DNA of 64,000 bases, taken from Amorphophallus konjac (taxonomy: Eukaryota; Streptophyta; Magnoliopsida; Alismatales; Araceae). A model generated the notes under the pieces. The model was given only the letters and a program-made list of their open reading frames with translations, was not told where the DNA came from and searched no databases. The DNA lies in contig CM040128.1 of assembly GCA_022559845.1 (NCBI GenBank), positions 73,285,247 to 73,349,246 on the forward strand. The letters run 5' to 3'. Below are positions 35,809-47,539 of the stretch, piece after piece (position 1 is the stretch's first letter; each line of letters begins with the position of its first letter). The translations under genes and the position numbers were made by a program.

Positions 35809-37346
35809 CTAGTCTGACCTACGCATGGACGATGGCGGACCAGGACACCCAAATGTGTGCCATGCATACACTAGATGCAACCAAAGGTAGGTAGGATGAT
35901 GTACTCCTAGACACCCAAAAAGACACCATGCATGCAAGGACTTCCTATCAGATGTGGGTGTGGGTGGGCTAAGAGGTTCATCACCACTACATGTAGGTAA
36001 GGCATGCCATGCTTCCCAATAATCGGACCTATTGCTATGTGGAATTTGATTGGCCCGAGTGGGAAGAGAGTGGTAGGGGACTTCCTTGACAAAGTAGAGG
36101 GGAAGTGGTGGGTCACGAGGCCCACTAGAGAAGGGGTCGAATGGGTCAAAGAATGTGTGACCCTCCATTACATAGTCCCATGTTTGAAATTCATGAAGGT
36201 GATGGTCACCTCCATCCATCGTGGTAGATGGGACAGTGTATAGAAGGTAGGGCTCCTCCCTCGGGATAAAAGGAGTGAAGTCGGGCTCGGCCGGTAACGG
36301 GAGGAGTAGAAGAACCTCCGTGGTAACATGACCCACGGTGTATACGGAGGTAATGAACCCTAAGGTGGAATGGGTGAAGCTACGACTGGTGGGTCGGTTG
36401 AAGCCTGGGGCCAACAAGTGCGTAAATACCAACTGTCGGTCTAACCCTTTAAGAAGGTCGTCCAATGAATCCACATAGTGACTAGACCGGAAGGTGGTGT
36501 GAAACGAGTTGCTTGACACCAGAGGTAGGATAGGGTCCATAGATGGGAAGGGAAGTGGGACCAAGCTATCCTTGAGCCAACTAAGGAGTGGCTCGGCGAT
36601 GAAAAGCATTTCCGCAAGAAACACGGGTGGCTCGGGATTTGGTGGCTCCAAATGAGAGGGCTCCGAAATAAGATCGGAAGGTGAGTGTGATGGAGCTCTC
36701 ATGGGTGGGGAAGGAGGACCCACTATGATGGGGAGAGGGCTTGGGGACTCCGTTGATGGGGCCGGGTTAAGACTACCGGTGATGACCTCCTTAGGCTCGG
36801 GTAGGAGTACATCACTAGAAGTACGTGTCCTATCCACCCCATCCAACCGGTCCAAAATCATTTGCATAGGGTTGGAATAGGGATATCCTGGTGGACTCGC
36901 CCGTAGTCAACCGTCCTAGGATTGGGTCTTGGCTCATCGACGTGTGGGGCTCTTTGCCTCCGGCTCGGACCCACTTGGTTGGAAGTGATTGGGCGGGGCC
37001 AGTTGGAGGTGACCGATTGGGGCACGTAGACCTTCCTAAGCTCTCTCTTCATGTCCCACCATGACGCGATGGGCCATTGCCCCCTAACCTCTCTCATTCT
37101 TTCGATGTAATCCCACTTTTCGGCAGCCTCATGAAGAAGCCGCTCTTTGGCGAAAGAGAATTGCATTGCCTCGGACATAGTATAACAATCAAAGTAGGTG
37201 TTCATGGTGGCCTTCCACTTGAGGTAGATGCCCGGGTCGTTGGAGCCAAAAAAATCTGAGGCTTCAGGCCTACGGAAGTGGAGAGGATGGTTGCCAAGCC
37301 CATGGGTGGGCCAACGGTCATATCGCCCGGGTGATTGGGACTCCAT
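35809..37346 (-). pseudogene. gag of the gag-only element, copy 2 (one deletion)
   Basis: An N-terminal frame of 162 codons (36858-37346) contains the gag-like region with ASDFFGSNDPG, KWDYIERMREV and DMKRELRKVYVP. A second open frame of 352 codons (35809-36867) gives the Pro/Ser-rich C-terminal part, with DSLDDLLKGLDRQLVFTHLL. They are separated by a frameshift at about 36868, caused by a 16-bp deletion relative to copy 1. The lesions of the two copies differ, so they decayed independently. No protease or RT follows. Confidence 0.82.
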
Positions 37347-37718
37347 GAGAATTTGGGGAACTACATGTTAGACATGCCAACACTTGGACAAGACTGACTG
37401 ACTCTTATAGGACTACACGAACTAGAAGACACCGACTAATGCAAACACTCACTAATGCAAAAAAATGATGCACGTAGACCTAACCAATATCCGGTACGTG
37501 GCGGAGATAAGCAATCCGAAGATCACTCGCGCAAGTACGCTACCTTCCCGATAGGCATAACCTAATGTACGGGCAACGCCTTTTAATATACCGGGCTATT
37601 GGGTGAAATGCAATTTGAAAACACTCTTTTTTTTGTTTTGAAAGTAATGATGGTTCTAGACTCGACTTAGACCATGATGCATGTAAGACTTATGCAAAGA
37701 CTACCCTAGACTCAACCC

Positions 37719-37730
37719 GCTCTGATACCA
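37719..37730 (-). other. Primer-binding site (tRNA-iMet type), copy 2
   Basis: Same 12-base site as copy 1, three bases from LTR 3, minus orientation. Confidence 0.88.
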
Positions 37731-37733
37731 ATT

Positions 37734-39911
37734 TGATGCGGGACGGATGACCGACTCGGGCTAAGACGTACGACCGACTCGTTGTGCGGCCAGCACTAGC
37801 ACACTAAGGCAAGCCGGGCCGCTGACCACCGTGGTATTCTCCAGGTGGAGACGTCTCTCAACAGCGACTCTCTTGAGCCCGACAATCGTCCCTTGCGAGG
37901 GAAACGTGGGGATCGCGGTGATTAAGAAACCACCGTCGCCTAGGGTGCTAATCCGCGCTTGGTGCTCGATTGGAGCTACGGAACGGGCACTCACAACTCA
38001 CGATCGCGGTGAAATTTGGAACTAGCTAACGGCCCTAATCTCACAAACGCAGCAATATAGAAAGCATACTAAACAGTAAATGTAAGGATCGGAACGAGCA
38101 CGTACCTCCACGCCTAGGCGTGGGGAAGACTCCCGGCCGATTTCTGAACAACCCCGATATACAAATGCAATAAGATTACACTTTCAGAAATATATGCCCA
38201 CTCCACGCAGGGAGGTATAGGGCTACAAATGCCAATTTTGGGGTTGCTGGAACCCGGGTTGACGGGCCACACTCGCAGGAGGCGCGGAACGCGTGCCGGA
38301 GCCGCTCGGGTACGCCGACGGAAAACTGATCCAGTTCTGCCCGCGCTGGTCACCCTGCGCAGCGAGCTTGCGAAGGTTGGTACGACCAGATCCGATGCCC
38401 GATCGGAGCGCCGTTTGTTGGAGAATGTCGGCGACTAGATGTAGTATCTTCACTCCGAAGGGCGTGATCAGATGCTTTCAGATCTTGATGTAGCGATGAC
38501 ACTTCTCAGGTTCTGGTTTTGTGCTCACAGAACTGCACAGCGACACGGTAAAAATATGAAATAATGGTTGCCGATGTCGGATCGGGGTGCTCTTTATGGG
38601 AGAATGTCGGCGACGCCCTGAGGAAGAAATACTCTGAAGTCCTCTCACACGGATCTTGGCCTGATGAAGGTGGGACAGGCTCTGAAAGTCGACTCAGATC
38701 TCAGCCGGGCCTGCTCAGACCAGCCCGCGTGATCCCACGAGATCTATCGTCACGATCAGCACCAGTCACGGATCGAGGTAAAACCAGCGGCAACGCGAAG
38801 AGGACTTGAAATAATACGATTTCTCTTTAGAAACCAACTTCTGATGGCGTTGGGGTTGGGCTCCAAGAATTAAAACACAGACATCTTTAATTCTGGGCAG
38901 CATTCAGGAACCGATCTGCGTGCCTCCACGAGAAAAATCACCACCATTGCTCACGAACTCGGATCGACACAAAACCAAAGCTGAATCCTTTCTAACTCGT
39001 AGTAGTATCAACGATAAATCAGGTGAAGTCAGAAGATAAGAGGAAGAGGGGGGTAGATGGTCGAGTCTCACGACCTGAATACTGTCCAGTCACAGGACAT
39101 GGTTGGGAGTCACACCCAAGGAAGAAGAAGTGAATCACTCACTTAATGCAATTTCTCACAAAATCTTTTCATTAACCTTTAAACACACATTGTACAAGCC
39201 TTTAAATAGGCATTACAAGAGGTATAGAGGGGAGGGGCTGCGTGGGATACACAATGAGAGAGGGGGTGAACCCATTACAATGTGATAGTGAAAGGGGGGG
39301 GGACAAGGGGCAATGGTGGCTCACCTAACTTTGAATTTCTTGTAAAATGTTAGGTGGCAGCCATTGGAAAATTGACCAGCAGCCTTCTAATACCCCATGT
39401 GGTAATTGGAGAAGAAAACAAATCAACCATCTAGCCTAATAAGCCAAAAAATGGGGCGCCCCCTTCTTGGGCCTAGAATGGGCCACTTGGTGGTCTTGGC
39501 TTAAGCCCACCTATCCACTCTAGCTTAAGGCCCTTTCCATTTTGAGAACCCAAGAGTAAAAGAAGCCCATTCTAGTATGAGGCCTCTCCCACTTAGAGAG
39601 CCCATGTAGGAAGGGAGCCCATTTGGGCCTTGCTAGGCTAATGGGTTCTTCATATTGGTCCAAGGCCTTTCCTTTCTTATGGAATGCTTAAGGGCCTTTA
39701 ACCAATTGGCCTTTTAAGGGTCTAGCAACCAGCCCAATATGAAAACCCATGTATAATCTTCAATACAAGCCCAAATTTAATGCAAAAAGTGTCCAAATGG
39801 AAGCCAAATTATCCCCAATTCGATGGGAAGCCGATGTAGTCCACTTGGCGCTCCGCGTATGGCACCGTCGGTTCGCCGACGTGTCACGTGATCGCCCTGG
39901 TGTCCGCACCA
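37734..39911 (-). repeat. LTR 3 of the gag-only element
   Basis: 2178 bp. The palindrome lies at 38108-38123 and the TATA-like box at 39199-39208. It ends GTCCGCACCA, followed by the CAGAG target duplication. Confidence 0.94.
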
Positions 39912-42900
39912 CAGAGACTCAATAGGGATCCCGCGGAACCCCAACCGGAAACAACGGCGGTAGCGAAAAGGGAAGCTACAACTACCGCAGGAACAGCGAA
40001 CCGGTGGCCGGTTAAAACTCAGCACTACAGCTACTCCGACTGTACCAGAAACATACCCCGATCTCACGGTCGGGGGCTACCGAACCACACTAGAACCATT
40101 TACCGAAGTAAAAACCCACGGCAACCACGCCGTTGAGGCCTGTCTCCTAGGACACGGCAGTCCTGGACACGCTGTCCAAGGTGCAACCCTGACAATCCTG
40201 TCGCGCGTATCGCACAACAAGGCGCAACCTTGGTAAAACTACTAGCACTAGCCTCACGGCACGAAAACCGACACACGCACCACAGTGAGACAACCGAAAC
40301 TCGACGGTCAACATGACCAAAATCCGAAGGTTGAAGTCACGGAAACTGACAGTCTGTCACTCTCTATCCAGAACAGGAGTACCTCCCACTAGAAGCAAGA
40401 CCGGATGCATCCACTGACGTCTTAGTCCGCGCCTCAGGTGTCTCCCTCCGGTCCAGTGGGAATTGAGACACCGTACAAGTAACCACAAACAAATGACTAG
40501 CTGAGGTCACGCCCGTCGACGTGGGTCCAACCGCCCCCAACCACGTGTGCACACAAAGATTATGCATCCCAGGTCTGGCCTCTAACTGGTTTTCCCCTCA
40601 GCCGGACTCTGGCTGCAAGACGTGGGGCCCGACGGAAACCAGCCTAAAAACTATCCTTAGGGTACGCCCGTACACCTACTCCCAGGTAAGACCAACACAC
40701 GCGTACTGGTGGGCTACGACTAGTGGAGGGTCGCTAAGAGAGTAGACTCGCAAGTCACGGAAAGCAACGTCCGAATCCGACGAAGTACGGGGACCGTCCA
40801 ACGTACCAGCACCGTCGCACGGTGACCACAGTCGGAGAAGAAACGAGACTCACAGTCCACCAGGAAACGTAGAAGTACGCTTCCTAAGGCAGCTCACAGG
40901 CCGCCAAATCGAATCCCACTCTCAGGGAACACGGGAAACCTTCAGCTCTAAGCTGGACAACTGGACTCGCGGTCCAAGGCCACACACATGGCCCACACGG
41001 AAAGCACATGAGCACGATTCCCAGGGCAACGCACAAGCTGCCACGTCGATAACTGGACTCGCAGTCCAATGCCAAACACATGGCCCACTCGGGAATCATC
41101 TTCCAGGAAAACTCACGGCATGCGGGGGAGACCCCACCGCACACACACCGATACACGGTGACTCGGTCAAGCGTAGCACAAAAGCCCGGCACACGAGGAG
41201 TCACCCGGACTCTCAAACCTATGGGCACGCTAAACGAGGTAGCACGGTCCTCCCGACACCCTCAAAACATAGACACAGAATTCCACGGGTGTCTGGGACA
41301 TTCACAAGACCACAAGTCGACCACTGGGTCGCAACCGGGTCGAATAGGGACCTACACCATGCGAAACAATTGCGGCAAGCACGAAGAACCACTTTGGCGT
41401 AACACAGTGCCTGGCGGTCTACCTTTAGGCCGTCACAGCTGTAACGGTCCAAGGCTAGGCGGTCACAGCACCCTGACGGTCCAACCCAGGAGCGTCAGAC
41501 ACTCGGTGAAAAAGGATCTGTAACGTGCCCACGCTGGTGCGTCACAGCACCTGACGGACCTAAACAGGTGCGTCAGGGCACGAGTGAAAACGGAACGTAA
41601 CGCGCTCCTCTAGGGGCGTTACGTCACCTAACGGATCGACGCCGGTGCGTTAGGCCACGGGACAACACAGGTCGTGACACATGCCGCCCGGTGCGTCACG
41701 CTCTTTAACGCACCTACCCAAGTGCGTTAGGGAGAGGGGTGGATGCGTCAGCCCGAACGCTCCTGCCCAGGGGCGTCACACTACCCTGACGCCTCACTCT
41801 GGGTGCGTCAGGTGTCTATGACCCCCAACGGTTAAAACCACGGTCGAAACTATCGTAACGGTCTAGCATGAGGGCTTCACAGCCCTGTGGCGGTCTATCG
41901 TGGGACCGTCAGGCCCACGAAAGCCAATACTCAAAACAAAGGGAGCGTAACGCACCTGCCCAGGCACGTTACACACTGTGGCGATCACTGGAACGACCGC
42001 CACAGCGTCCCGGCGGTGAAACGGCGAACTACACCCAAAAATTCCGTTCCACGCCCCGATCATCCACGGATGATGGGGAAAACAACGGGGAATCTCCCCT
42101 AGGGGCCCTAGCATGCATCTAAGGCCTTGGATCAGCCGAAAACGCGTTGAAACGGTGGATCAGGCGATCACACCCCAAAACATGGATTTTCCCCAAAATG
42201 CTCAAATAGGCCCTCTTGGCTCACCACGGCCTATAAAACTCGTGAAAAAGGAAGAGCACAAGCTGGGGGTCTATCTCCCTACCTCCACCGAAGAAACGAC
42301 GCGCCGTGGACGCTGATCCACGAAGAAAATGCCGTTTGAACCCTTGCCGGCTCGCGATCCCACGAACCGTCTCCACCATCGCGATCCTCGTGTTGAGCCC
42401 GTCGCTCCACGTCCAACGAGCCACGCCGCCCTGCCCTCGCCGCCTCCGTCGGCCGCCCTGAGTGAGAGGGGGAGAGGAGAGAGCGTGAGAGAAGAGAGAG
42501 GGAAGGAAGAGAGAAATGAGAGATTGGGAGAGAGAAAAAGGGGGATTTATATAGGAAAATCTGAAAATTCCGAAAAATATCCAAAAATAGAAAAATACAC
42601 CCCCGCGATCCTCGGAACACGCTGATCACCGTGGTAACGTCCCGGCGTCGGAGAACACAACGGTTCACCCTATACGGGGTTCCGAAGGTCCGACGGATGG
42701 AAAACACGCGTAAAACCCAAAACGTAACCCGGGACCCACAAAGGTGCTCCGAAAATTACAGAAAATTACCGGCGTGCTCCTCACGACACCACGGACCCAA
42801 CGAAACTCACGGGCACACCACCAGTGGGTCTGACAATCCGGTAAAAATAGTCCGAAGCTCGATCGGACATAATCCGAAACCCACGGATCCAGATCCAAAA

Positions 42901-42916
42901 AACCCGGGGCATTACA
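39912..42916 (-). repeat. Left LTR (3' LTR) of the gypsy derivative, second piece
   Basis: It resumes with CAGAGACTC and matches the right LTR from about 58460 onward. The joined length is 3348 bp against 3248 bp for the right LTR. Most of the difference is a block near 41630-41725 that the right LTR lacks. A minus-strand TATA box (CTATATAAATCC) lies at 42543-42554. The part at about 41440-41990 holds a degenerate array of TAACGC/GCGTCA words forming hairpins, for example GTAACG pairing with CGTTAC at 41947-41972. Confidence 0.92.
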
Positions 42917-44815
42917 GCCCTCCCCCCTTAAAGGAATTTCATCCTCGAAATTCAAGACCTAGCACGAAGTCACAGGGGAAGAACACTGAACCAACATACG
43001 ACGCTATCAGAGCCCCAGCACAGAAAACCTCGATTCTCACAAAAAGCTCCGGACCTGAGGGACACAGCCAGACTTGCAATCACGAACAACACCTCGCTCT
43101 ACGCGCCGAGCACATCGGCCATCAGAGCAGGCACACACAAAGAACACAGTCCAGCGTCACCTCAGACACCACGAGAACCAATCACGGCACCGCTGCCACC
43201 ATCTCGCTCATCGAGGAGACACAGCCCTCGCACGAGAAACAGCTACCGATCCACCCAATGGTCGGCAGACAAATTACACATCAGCTTTACAACTAGTTGA
43301 CCGGTCGCACACCCTTCTCAAGGGAACAACCAACACAGAGCCTCCACCAGCTCAAGCTGCCATCTCAACAGACCGCAACCAGAACATCGGCTCAGCACCA
43401 AGGATCACCTCACGCATGGCAAGCTAAAAGCCATACATATCACTATGCCAACTCTGTTAGAGGACAAACTTCGACAAAGCCCAGATCCCATCCGGAAAGG
43501 CACACATCAAAATCAGCCACCCAAAGCCTCACTGGCACACGGCTCTCGCCACGCTCGAGCCCCGACAACCAGCATCTTCTGTCTGTGAAGAGACCATCCA
43601 CTGGTCGCCAGATACACGTAGATAGGAAACCTCCGCTTGCTCAGGTTCTTCCTTCTTTCCTGGTCCTCCACCAGATCCGAAGGGAACATTCCAAACCTCA
43701 GCAAGCCATCTGTTGACTCACACACAGACCGACACCACATCTCGAGCCACACTCTTCTCGGACTCCGCATCTGATCTCGATCATCGCGCCAACTCAACCC
43801 TCTCAGGGGGGCACGATGAAACCAAATGACAAGATCTTGGTGTCTTCAGTCATCACCTCACTCGACTCAAACTTACAGGGGAACCATCCCATGCTGGTCA
43901 CCAAACCAGGGATAACCATTGCGACACCAACGTCCTATCAAGGACCTCCACGCACAGGCGTCGCTCTTCCGTCTTGTCCCATCAATTCCTTAACTCAATT
44001 AATCCAAGCGGACACTTGCCAATCCCAATTCCGCCCTTACCACAGAGCCACGGGACACCACCAGAACAATGCATGGCACCCATCTCTAGGGGAGAAAGTG
44101 CCAACCAAAATTACGTCAACCAGGTCGCCAGCACCATGACCAATGCACAATGGGTCCACAAACGGCACAAATCCCATCACAGTTGGGTCCCCACCGTCGC
44201 AATCCGACACGACCATAACCAACGGACGCTGCCACGGTCGATGACGCTGTTAAGGCTCACCAGCCACTGACAGCCACAGACAGGGACCTCATAATCTGTT
44301 AGAGATCACTTATCCAAAGACGATCTCATCCGAGGACACAACTTCCAACACAAGTCGGGCACCAAGCCACCAATTCTGACAATCACGCCCTCGACCTCCG
44401 TCAGGCGACATCCTCAACAACCCCATCCGGGTCTAACACCGACGCCTGACACGGCTTCCATCACATGGTACTCATGCGGCGCACTAGCCAGCACATTCCC
44501 CAACACTCCATCCTGCCAGTGCCAAAAATCACGATACCTCAAGCAACGGTACGACAACAACACGTTTCACACAGAGGAACCAATCCTCCAATGCTCAACG
44601 ATGCTCAACGTAAACTCAGGAATCCGCCCGTAGCAACCAACGCTACGATCCTGAACCAGTGGGTCACAAGCCCACCAGACTCCCGCTGCGCACTCTGCTC
44701 CACGCGCACAGCCACAAATTCTCGGGAACACCGCCCAACCGGCACTCGTCCTTTCGGAAAAGCGCCAGCACACCCACACACGACAAGGGAATGGGCACAA
44801 CTTCTCACAGGCAAC
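42917..44815 (-). other. Internal region of the gypsy derivative, 3' part, with polypurine tract
   Basis: Next to the LTR, read on the minus strand, are GAATTTCGAGGATGAAATTC and CCTTTAAGGGGGGAGGGC, the chromovirus end-of-pol/polypurine motif. The remaining 1.8 kb has no recognisable gag or pol domain on the minus strand. Plus-strand ORFs here are compositional. The last five bases GCAAC are the target duplication of the copia element. Confidence 0.72.
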
Positions 44816-47463
44816 TGTTGGGGAGAATGTTGTGCTAAAGTTGGGCATGTGTGGAACGTGAGTGTTTCTATTATTTTGATGATGTCCAACTATGACTCAA
44901 CTAATGATTGGTTCTATTGTTTTGATGTGATTCCAACTATGACTCAACTATGACTCATTTCTAGTGTTTTGATGATGTATGTCTTTAGAGTCATTGTGCT
45001 ATTCATTATGCATTTGCTATGCATTTGATAAAATCAATTTGATATGCATTTTGCTTTTGCTATGCATTTAATAAAATCCATTTGCATACAATTCAGGTCA
45101 TTATATTGCCAATTCAACATATCAAGAATGGCTTGCAACGCTTAACCAATTGGCCGTACAGAAATCAAGATAGATCCAAAGGCGCCAAGATCACTCAAGA
45201 TGCAAAGTGGAAACTCATGATGCCAAGTGCACTTGCAGATCAAGAATGGCTTGCAACACACAAATCAAGATCAATCCAAAGGAGCAAGCCATCCCAGGAG
45301 GACGATCAAAAGCCACTCATGATGCCAAGTGCATGATGCCAAGTACACTTTGATTGGAGTGGAAATATCTACTGTGAAAGCTCAACAGAATGCAACCAAA
45401 GAATGGAATGGAGGTGGCAAAATGAAAGTGAAATGAACACGTCCAAGCAAGGCCAAGCAAGGAAGAAAAGGCTCTAGCTAAGCAAGGCCAAGCAAGAAAG
45501 AAAAGGCCCAAGCAATGAAGCAAAGCTTCTACAAAGGACCGAGCATTCATCCAAGATGATCAAGGTTCAAATCCATGGTTCAACATGTTCTAAATTCAAA
45601 GAAACCAATGCCACGAAGTTGAATGGGTTTACGGAGGTGAAACGGTTGAAATCTAGAAAATTCCCAGCTAGCGGTCGGCCTAAAATTCCAGGGACTGAAA
45701 CTCTACAGGACAGGAGCTAGCGGTCGACCGCCAGCCAGTGGCGGTCGACCGAAATTCCCAGGGATCACCCGAATGAAAGTTTTACAGTAGCGGTCGACCG
45801 CCAGGAACCTTAGGTCGACCGCCAGCCCCGAGCCAACCATGTTTGACCTCGAAATCAACCTCGTGGCCAGCCCCTTTCCATGGTTTTATTTAATCAAACC
45901 TCACCTAACTTCCCATGATTTATGGATCTGGTCTGGGGCTTGTTTATAGACCATTCAAAGTCTATAAAACCATTACAAGAGGGTTAGAAACCCTAGTTGA
46001 TGGAGTTGATGAAGTGAATCAAGGGAGGCCATTTCGAGAGCACTGTAGCATCTCCGTGAACAGTGTTTCGAGCAGAACATCTTCATCCTTCCAAGAGATT
46101 TAAGCCTAGATCTGAAGCTATCTCAATCTCCAATCAAGCAAGAAGCATTCAAGGCTTGCAAAGGTGATCAAAGCTACATCCATACACCTCTTCATCAACT
46201 CAAGGAGATTCAAAGAAGATCAAAGCTACATCCAACAATCTCTCCATCAACTCAAGGTGATTCAAGTTCATATCTCAATCCAGCAACCTCCAAGAAAGAG
46301 TAGAAGCAAGTAAGGTTAAGAGGGAAGATCAAAGGAGGCTTCAAAGGGGTGTTCAAAGCAAGAGGAGTTCGAGTTACTGTTCACGTGAATAGTACTCCGT
46401 GAAGAACATCTTCATCCAATCCAAGGTATTCAAGCTCATATCAAAGAAATCATCTTCCAAGATCTGTGAAGAAGGAAGCAAGGATCAAGGTAGCATCTAT
46501 TCATTTCTTCATCCAATCAAAGAGATCAAAGAGAGAAGATCAAGAGAGGACATTGGAAGAACAGTTACTGTTCACATGAACAGTACTCCGTGAAGAACAA
46601 TCATCCATTCAAGGGTGATTACAAGAAGATTGATTTGCAAGAAGAAGAGATCCCTGCTGCTGATCAACAAAGCATATTGTTACAAGGGCCAATTCCTTCT
46701 TACTCAATCTCTTGTTTTAATTCCTTCACATCTGTTTTACTTTCAATATTGTTAAACATTGAAGTTGTGATTCGTCCCTACCAGGTGGTTAGTAGGAAGG
46801 CAATTGGAGGGTGTTCCAATTTGCGGTTGACGTCCCTACCAGGTGGTTAGTAGGAAGGCAATCGGGAGTTCTCCGATCTGCGGTGTAGCCGTCCCTGCCG
46901 GCTTTGTGTGTAGGAAGACAGAAAGAGAGTTTTCTCTGTTCTGTGGTTTGGGGCGTGTCCCCGGGTCAAGCTGTGAGTCAGCAAGGAAGCCTCACCGGGT
47001 TTTGGTGAGGGGTGGACGTAGGTTGCGGGGTTGCAACTGAACCACCTTAAAAATCCCTGTGTTGTGGGTTGTTTATTGTGTGTGATTGATCTATATCTTC
47101 TAACCCCATTCGCAGGTTCGTGTGCTTCCACACTTGGTTATATTGCTCACACACATATGCACTTTGAGTGATCAACATAGCATACACACACACACGGTTG
47201 TTGCAAGCTATTGCATGTTCATCTATGTGTTATGCTTTGTAATTCACTTAAAGAAGTGTGGACGTTTCATAGCTTGTAATTCAAGTCTTTTCATTTGAGT
47301 CACTCTACTTTATTCCGCTGTGCATTGTGCCTAAGTGATTCATTCACTTTATAAGAGTGGTTTATGCTTCCGCTAGCTACGAGTTTTTAAATAGGCCAAA
47401 ACTTGTGAAAGGATCTATTCAACCCCCCCTTCTAGATCCGTTTACACCTCACGGGACCCAACA
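44816..47463 (+). repeat. 5' LTR of the gag-only copia element
   Basis: 2648 bp. A TATA box (TCTATAAAAC, 45961-45970) is preceded by a cluster of GGTCGACC palindromes (45671-45822), including perfect GCGGTCGACCGC at 45720-45731 and 45790-45801. A related pair of segments with CCCTACCAGGTGGTTAGTAGG repeats near 46766 and 46832. Confidence 0.95.
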
Positions 47464-47465
47464 AG

Positions 47466-47477
47466 TGGTATCAGAGC
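47466..47477 (+). other. Primer-binding site of the copia element (tRNA-iMet type)
   Basis: TGGTATCAGAGC two bases after the 5' LTR, the usual primer site for plant copia elements. Confidence 0.93.
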
Positions 47478-47539
47478 TAAGCTCTGTCATTCCTAGATCC
47501 AACGATCTGCAGGGAAAGATCCCGGTGTTTGTTACTTAA

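Larger units (their letters stand above)
28309..39911 (-). mobile_element. Gag-only LTR retrotransposon with three LTRs and two internal regions
   Basis: The order is LTR (28309-30485), internal (30486-33029), LTR (33030-35203), internal (35204-37733), LTR (37734-39911). All LTRs start TGATGCGGGACGG and end GTCCGCACCA and are nearly identical. The target duplication CAGAG lies at 28304-28308 and 39912-39916. The LTR of the gypsy element resumes exactly on the other side. The primer sites (GCTCTGATACCA at 33015-33026 and 37719-37730) are the complement of the tRNA-iMet site, so the element runs on the minus strand. Only gag is encoded. The three-LTR structure implies homologous recombination between copies or a tandem insertion. 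Confidence 0.95.

Noticed and set aside
41080..44953. Several plus-strand ORFs of 94-221 codons rich in Thr, His, Gln and Pro
   Set aside because: The gypsy derivative is minus-oriented and these frames run against it; composition explains them and no domain is visible.
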